Shown in pieces: positions 12,143 to 16,210 of a stretch of 16,210 nt of DNA. This DNA is from an uncultured Kiritimatiellota bacterium (GTDB lineage Bacteria; Verrucomicrobiota; Kiritimatiellia; RFP12; UBA1067). Under the pieces are notes generated by a model. The model was not told the origin of the DNA. It was given only the letters and a program-made list of their open reading frames with translations, and made no database searches. Location: positions 1 through 16,210 of the forward strand of contig CAKULR010000012.1 of the NCBI GenBank assembly GCA_934667295.1, in the 5' to 3' direction. The position numbers and the translations under genes are program-made. The number at the start of each line of letters is the position of its first letter. The first letter of the stretch is position 1.

Positions 12143-14308
12143 TTCCAGCCGCCGGACGCGCGTTTCCTCGTCCTTGTCCAGCACCTCCACGAGGTAGGGC
12201 GCGTGGCCGCCCCGGCAGAAGAGGCCGTGGACGGCGCCGGGTCCGTCGGACGCGATCACGTCGCGCACGAGGCGGATCATCGCCTTCGAGATGCGCAGCC
12301 CCGGGATGAACACGGGGATTCCCGGCGGGTAGGGCACGAGGAACTGCGAGGCGATGCGTCCCTCGCTCTCCTCGATCGGCACGAGCGCGCCGTCGCACAG
12401 GGCCGCGTCGTGCGGCAGGGCGACGGCCTGGCCCGAGACGGCCTCCAGCACGCTCCGCCCCGCGCCGTCGGCCTTCGCCCCCCTCGGCGGCACGGGGCGC
12501 CCGATGAGCCCCCGGTACTGGCGACAGACGCGGAACAGGTACTCGAAGTGCTCCTCCACCGTGCCCGTCGTGACGAGGAAGAGGATCGTCGTGGCGCTCG
12601 CCTTCTCCCACTGGATGTGCGCCTTGAGGAGCGCCTTGCGGAACTCGGCGCAGGCCTTGGCGGAGCGCAGCATGAGGACGATCTTGAGCGGATCCTTCAT
12701 GTACCCCGCCGCGCGCCAGTCCACGCCCGCGCCCGCGATCTCCTCCAGCCCCGCGAAGCACGCGCCCTCCGGCTTGCCGCACTCGTCCGCCACGCGCTTG
12801 CGGAACGCGGCCGTCCACCGGATGCGCTCGTCGATGAGCTTCATCCCCTCCAGGCGCATCTGCACGCCCGCCACGTCGAGCGCCGCGAGGAACGGGTAGT
12901 GCGGCGAGGTGGAGTGCCAGTAGCGCAGGATCTCGTGGAGGTCGTGCGAGAACTTCTCGTAGCTGCCGTGCCCGTGGAGCGCGAAGCGCCGCCGCAGCCA
13001 GCGGAACTGCGGCGAGGCGTCCTCCTCCAGCAGCTGCTTGAAGCGCGTGGAGACGTGGACCATCGACGCCTGGGAGAACGCCGCGAGCGTCTTGTGCGTG
13101 GACTGCACGGCGAAGTGCGCCCCGCACGTCTCGTTCACCGCGCTGTAGCGCACGGCGTCGCCGCCGCCGCGCCCGAAGGTGTAGAACGGATGGAAGTTGA
13201 GGTACGCCGCCCACGCCTCGTCCGCATAGAAGAGCACGCCCGCCCGCTCGCACATCCGCGCGATCTCCCACACGGGGTAGAGCACGCCCTCGTAGGTGCA
13301 GGTGGTGAGCACGAGAAGGCGGGGCTTCCGCGCGGACGGGGCTTCCGCTTCGAGGACGCGGCGGATGTCGTCGGGCGCGACGGGCCCCCACACGCCGAGG
13401 CGGGCGTTCCAGCGCGCCGGCAGATAGCGCGGCACGGCGCCGGACGTGACGACCGCGTGGTGGACGCTCTTGTGGCAGTTGCGGTCGATGAGCACCGTCT
13501 CGCCCGGACGCAGCAGCGTCATGAGCATCGCCTTGTTCGAGGTGGACGTGCCGTTCGTCACGTAGCGGCTCTGCGCCGTGCCGAAGATCTCGCTCGTCAG
13601 CTTCTGCGCCTCGGAAAGGGGCGTGTGCCCCTCGGGGCTCGAAAGGTCCCCCAGCGACTCCACCGACACCGAGAGGTCCGTGCGGAAGAGCGTGCCGCCG
13701 AACGACTGGTGGAAGCCGCGCAGGAAGGGCGAGTTCGAGAACGCCCGCCCGCCGTTGTGCCCCGGCGTGTGCCAGTTCGTGCCGGCCTTCACGTTCACGT
13801 ACTGCCGCAGCGCCGTGGAGAAGCGCGGCATCCAGAAGCTCTTGAAGAGGTGGACGAGGCGTTCGTGGTGCTTCGTGGGCGACTCGAAGACCTGCGCCGC
13901 CTTCTTCGTCCAGCGCCGCGCCGGCAGCGCCACCTCCGCGTGGCCGGGGCGCGTGAGGACGACCTTCGGGATCGCGGGGAAGAAGAGCTTGAGCCAGTTG
14001 CGCAGGGTGAGGCCGTCCACGGACGACTCCAGCAGGTCGTCGTCGATCAGGAACAGGCAGCACGCACGCCCCGCCTCGGTCAGCACACCCCGGGGTCCGC
14101 CGCTCGTGAAGAGCGCCTTCGCCAACGCCTCCGTCGTGTTCGCGGTGACGAGCCGCAGCGGCGGGTAGTCGAGCGCCGCCACCGTGTCGAACGTCTCGCG
14201 GCAGAAGTCGCGGAAGGCGTCCGTGAGCCCGTATTCGACGATCGGCAGACGCCGCGCGTCCAGCCGGTTCGCCCGGTGCAAGTAGAAGACCGTGAGGGAC
14301 CGAACCAT
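12125..14308 (-). CDS. Orn/Lys/Arg decarboxylase (PLP fold type I, class III)
   Basis: It likely decarboxylates lysine, arginine or ornithine to the diamine or agmatine in the cytoplasm, serving polyamine supply or acid resistance. The protein has 727 aa, the family size being about 710-755. An N-terminal wing-like region is followed by NWHTPGHNGGRAF (about 178), VTNGTSTSNKA (about 250), the PLP aspartate in YADEAWAA (Asp363), and QSTHKTLAAFSQASMVHV with Schiff-base Lys406. HSTSPHYP follows near 465. The QSTHK..AAFSQASM block resembles lysine decarboxylases most, but the substrate cannot be fixed. About 30 extra residues sit between the PLP lysine and HSTSPHYP compared with CadA. The ATG at 14308 has AGGGG 8 nt upstream and lies 5 nt after the uvrC stop. 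A GTG at 14317, overlapping that stop, is the alternative. The C terminus is formed by a repeat element. Confidence 0.92.
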   Translation of the reverse strand: MVRSLTVFYLHRANRLDARRLPIVEYGLTDAFRDFCRETFDTVAALDYPPLRLVTANTTEALAKALFTSGGPRGVLTEAGRACCLFLIDDDLLESSVDGLTLRNWLKLFFPAIPKVVLTRPGHAEVALPARRWTKKAAQVFESPTKHHERLVHLFKSFWMPRFSTALRQYVNVKAGTNWHTPGHNGGRAFSNSPFLRGFHQSFGGTLFRTDLSVSVESLGDLSSPEGHTPLSEAQKLTSEIFGTAQSRYVTNGTSTSNKAMLMTLLRPGETVLIDRNCHKSVHHAVVTSGAVPRYLPARWNARLGVWGPVAPDDIRRVLEAEAPSARKPRLLVLTTCTYEGVLYPVWEIARMCERAGVLFYADEAWAAYLNFHPFYTFGRGGGDAVRYSAVNETCGAHFAVQSTHKTLAAFSQASMVHVSTRFKQLLEEDASPQFRWLRRRFALHGHGSYEKFSHDLHEILRYWHSTSPHYPFLAALDVAGVQMRLEGMKLIDERIRWTAAFRKRVADECGKPEGACFAGLEEIAGAGVDWRAAGYMKDPLKIVLMLRSAKACAEFRKALLKAHIQWEKASATTILFLVTTGTVEEHFEYLFRVCRQYRGLIGRPVPPRGAKADGAGRSVLEAVSGQAVALPHDAALCDGALVPIEESEGRIASQFLVPYPPGIPVFIPGLRISKAMIRLVRDVIASDGPGAVHGLFCRGGHAPYLVEVLDKDEETRVRRLEAASRL

Positions 14309-14313
14309 GTGCT

Positions 14314-15792
14314 TCACCCCTTTCTGCGTTCGCCGGCGGCGGACTCCGCGGCACGCTTCACCGCGCCCGCGATCTCCGCCCCGACCCCTGCGGCGGCGGC
14401 GATCTCCGCCTCGTCCGCCCGCGCAATGCCGTAGACCGAATGGAAATGCCGCAGCAGCGCCATCTTCTTCGCCGGGCCGATCCCCGGCACCTCGTCCAGC
14501 ACCGACTCACGGATCGTCCGCTCCCGCAGGCTGCGGTGGTAGGTGATCGCGAAGCGGTGCGCCTCGTCGCGGAGGCGCGTGACGACCATGAGCGCCTGCG
14601 AGTCGCGCGGCAGGAACACGTCGCCGCGCGCGTCGTCCGTCACCAGGATCTCCTGCTGCTTCGCGAGACCGACGGTCGGCATGTCCGCCAGGCCGATCTC
14701 CGCGAAGCGCGCCCGCGCGGCGCGCAGCTGCGTGACGCCGCCGTCGCAGATGTAGAGGTCGGCCTTCGGGGACTTCGCGGTGAGCGTGGAGGCGGGGCCG
14801 TAGCGCCGCAGCACGACCTCGCCCATCGCGCGCGGGTCGTCCGCCCCCTCGAAGGACTCGATCTTGAAGTGGCGGACGTAGCGCCCGTCCGGTACCCCGT
14901 CCACCGCCCCCACGAGCGACGCGACGTTGTGCGTGCCGACGAGATTCGAGATGTCCACGCACTCGATCACGTGCGGCGGCGCGGCGAGGCCGAGCGCCGC
15001 CGCGAGCTCGGCGATGCCCTGCCGCGCGTCCTCGCGCCGCAGGTCGGGGCTCTTGCGCACGTAGTGGCTCTTCGTCATCTCCCGGAGCGCGCCGATCGTG
15101 TCGCGCAGGCGCGCGGCCTTCGTGAAGTCCTCCCGCGCGGCGGCGTCCTTCATCTCCGCCACCAGTTCGGCGATGATCTCCGGACGCTCCCCGCGCCGGA
15201 ACGCGCACGCCTCCGCGAAGCGCGCCCGGTAGTCCGCCACGGAGATGCGCCCCTCGCAGGGCGCCGTGCAGAAGCGCACCACGTCCGCATGGCAGTGCCG
15301 GTGCGCCTCCTCGTCCGGCACGAGCGCCGTGCAGCCGCGCAGGCCGAACCGCTTCTCCACGAAGTCCTTCGCCGCCCGCACGACGGGCGCGGAGGGGAAC
15401 GGCCCCACGTAGACCGCCCCGTCGTCCCGCACGATCCGGCAGGTGCGGAACGCGGGGAACGGCTCCTCGGGATCCGCCCGCAGCGCGAGGTAGCGCTTGT
15501 CGTCCCGCATCAGGATGTTGAAGTGCGGCTTGTACTTCTTGATGAGGTTCGCCTCGGTGAGCAGCGCCTCGGCGTCGTTCCGCACCGTCATGAACTCCAG
15601 GTCGGCGACCGTGTTCACCATCGAGCGGACCTTCGGCGCGTGCTTCGCGCCGGGACGGAAATACGACAGCACGCGGTGGCGGAGGTTCTTCGCCTTCCCC
15701 ACGTAGATGATGACGCCCCGACGGTCCCTCATCAGGTAACAGCCGGGGCGTGTCGGAACGGTCTTCAGCCGTTCTCGCAGAACGTCGTTCAC
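14314..15792 (-). CDS. uvrC: UvrABC excinuclease subunit C, short form
   Basis: UvrC makes both incisions around bulky DNA lesions marked by UvrA-UvrB. The GIY-YIG nuclease is at 12-90 (PGCYLM, IIYVGKAKNLRHR, LLTEANLIKKYKP with Glu80). A UvrB-binding UVR motif lies near 204-239, the RNase H-like nuclease near 275-425 (ECVDISN with Asp280, YICDGG with Asp350, DEAHRFAITYHR with His412), and a helix-hairpin-helix at 432-475 (LDEVPGIGPAKKMALL). At 492 aa it is about 120 shorter than E. coli UvrC. Most of the loss falls between the UVR motif and ECVDISN. All recognised catalytic residues remain. The start is GTG at 15792, 12 nt after tatA, without a clear Shine-Dalgarno, so coupling to tatA translation is likely. 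The stop is TGA. Confidence 0.96.
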   Translation of the reverse strand: MNDVLRERLKTVPTRPGCYLMRDRRGVIIYVGKAKNLRHRVLSYFRPGAKHAPKVRSMVNTVADLEFMTVRNDAEALLTEANLIKKYKPHFNILMRDDKRYLALRADPEEPFPAFRTCRIVRDDGAVYVGPFPSAPVVRAAKDFVEKRFGLRGCTALVPDEEAHRHCHADVVRFCTAPCEGRISVADYRARFAEACAFRRGERPEIIAELVAEMKDAAAREDFTKAARLRDTIGALREMTKSHYVRKSPDLRREDARQGIAELAAALGLAAPPHVIECVDISNLVGTHNVASLVGAVDGVPDGRYVRHFKIESFEGADDPRAMGEVVLRRYGPASTLTAKSPKADLYICDGGVTQLRAARARFAEIGLADMPTVGLAKQQEILVTDDARGDVFLPRDSQALMVVTRLRDEAHRFAITYHRSLRERTIRESVLDEVPGIGPAKKMALLRHFHSVYGIARADEAEIAAAAGVGAEIAGAVKRAAESAAGERRKG

Positions 15793-15804
15793 GACGGGTG
15801 TCGG

Positions 15805-16008
15805 TTAGGCGTCCGCCTTCTTCTCGGACTTCTTTTCCTTCTTCTCCTCGTCCTCCTCCCGCAGAAGGCGCTCGCCCTCCTCGGTCCCCTTCTTGAACTC
15901 GCCCTTCGCCTTGCCGAGCGAACGCGCAAGCTCCGGCAGCTTCTTGCTGCCGAAGAGCAGGACGATGAGTGCGACGACGAGAATGATTTGCCAGGGGCCC
16001 CAAGCCAT
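15805..16008 (-). CDS. tatA: Sec-independent (Tat) translocase protein TatA
   Basis: TatA forms the pore-like component that moves folded proteins across the inner membrane. The 67-aa protein has a short N terminus (MAWGPWQ), one membrane helix (IILVVALIVLLFG, residues 8-20), the hinge and amphipathic helix FGSKKLPELARSLGKAKGEF, then a highly charged tail (EEDEEKKEKKSEKK). This is the TatA/E pattern; TatB would be longer. The ATG at 16008 is preceded by AAGGAG at 8 nt. A longer frame reaching 16077 would include the Shine-Dalgarno and promoter and is not used. It leads a likely operon tatA-uvrC-decarboxylase. No tatB or tatC is in the window. The stop is TAA. Confidence 0.95.
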   Translation of the reverse strand: MAWGPWQIILVVALIVLLFGSKKLPELARSLGKAKGEFKKGTEEGERLLREEDEEKKEKKSEKKADA

Positions 16009-16048
16009 GATTGTTTCTCCTTCTTCCTTCTTTGGTAAAGATGGTGAT

Positions 16049-16077
16049 AATGTACCGAAAACAGACGGTGGAATCAA
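16049..16077 (-). promoter_or_regulatory. Candidate sigma-70-like promoter for tatA-uvrC-decarboxylase
   Basis: TTGATT (16072-16077), 17 nt, then TACATT (16049-16054) on the minus strand, about 40 nt upstream of the tatA ATG. Each box matches the consensus at 4 of 6 positions, in the only AT-rich stretch near the gene. Confidence 0.45.
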
Positions 16078-16103
16078 GCCCGAAAAACTTCAAAAAAGTC
16101 TTC

Positions 16104-16140
16104 CCGCCGTGAACCTCGCCGCCCCCTGCGGCGGCGCTGG
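16104..16140. repeat. GC hairpin upstream of tatA
   Basis: CGCCGC and GCGGCG flank the short loop CCCCT, making a compact hairpin next to the REP-like copy at the window edge. It may be a terminator remnant of the upstream gene or another spacer repeat; no clear T-run follows on either strand. Confidence 0.3.
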
Positions 16141-16163
16141 GCGGCACGTCTGCGGCAAGGGGA

Positions 16164-16204
16164 CGGCGCGCAATGTACCCGCGCCGCCCCCGGCGCGTGG
16201 CGTA
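16164..16204 (+). repeat. REP-like GC hairpin, copy 6
   Basis: GGCGCGCAATGTACCC, then GCGCCGCCCCCGGCGCG and TGGCGTA. It matches the solo copies at 10687 and 11913 (TGGC rather than GGGC after the stem) and lies at the right edge of the window, upstream of tatA. Confidence 0.6.
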
Positions 16205-16210
16205 CTGGAG

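Noticed and set aside
12203..16038. Two long plus-strand open frames opposite the decarboxylase, uvrC and tatA
   Set aside because: The minus strand encodes strongly recognisable families across these stretches; the plus-strand products are low-complexity Arg/Ala/His sequence.

Overview
The window looks like a chromosomal fragment of a GC-rich Gram-negative bacterium of the PVC superphylum. A Kiritimatiellota or other verrucomicrobial gut or sediment lineage is my best guess. This rests on a very high GC third-position bias, a streptopain-like (C10) peptidase with a long beta-rich tail, a giant exported protein with TSP3-type calcium repeats, and GC-hairpin repeats in the spacers. The taxonomic call is inference. 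Every gene I can support lies on the minus strand; the long plus-strand open frames are antisense shadows of these genes.

Read in the direction of transcription (right to left), the window begins with a conserved housekeeping block. tatA (Tat translocase), uvrC (excinuclease) and a PLP-dependent Orn/Lys/Arg decarboxylase are tightly packed, with 12-nt and 5-nt gaps, behind one sigma-70-like promoter. A 513-nt repeat-filled spacer follows. Next come rpoZ (RNA polymerase omega) and smpB (trans-translation), 12 nt apart, behind their own promoter.

A 1.2-kb spacer without genes (9648-10855) separates this block from the export block. It holds a 53-nt hairpin module shared with the decarboxylase 3' end, several REP-like hairpins, a tandem array of a 170-bp unit (2.7 copies), and a 162-nt element built as a long interrupted inverted repeat.

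The left part is an envelope/secretion block. It has a secreted C10 cysteine peptidase of 1184 aa with a good promoter and a palindromic operator-like site, then a small lipoprotein whose frame is broken by an in-frame TAG, then a giant signal-peptide protein (at least 1820 aa, 3' end outside the window) with Ig-like, Calx-beta-like, PKD-like and TSP3/EF-hand-like segments. The three probably form a cell-surface or secreted cluster. No transposase, CRISPR array, rRNA or tRNA was recognised.

The most interesting signals are the amber-interrupted lipoprotein, the repeat architecture of the spacers (including a repeat that supplies the stop codon of the decarboxylase), the long inverted-repeat element, and the unusually short UvrC.
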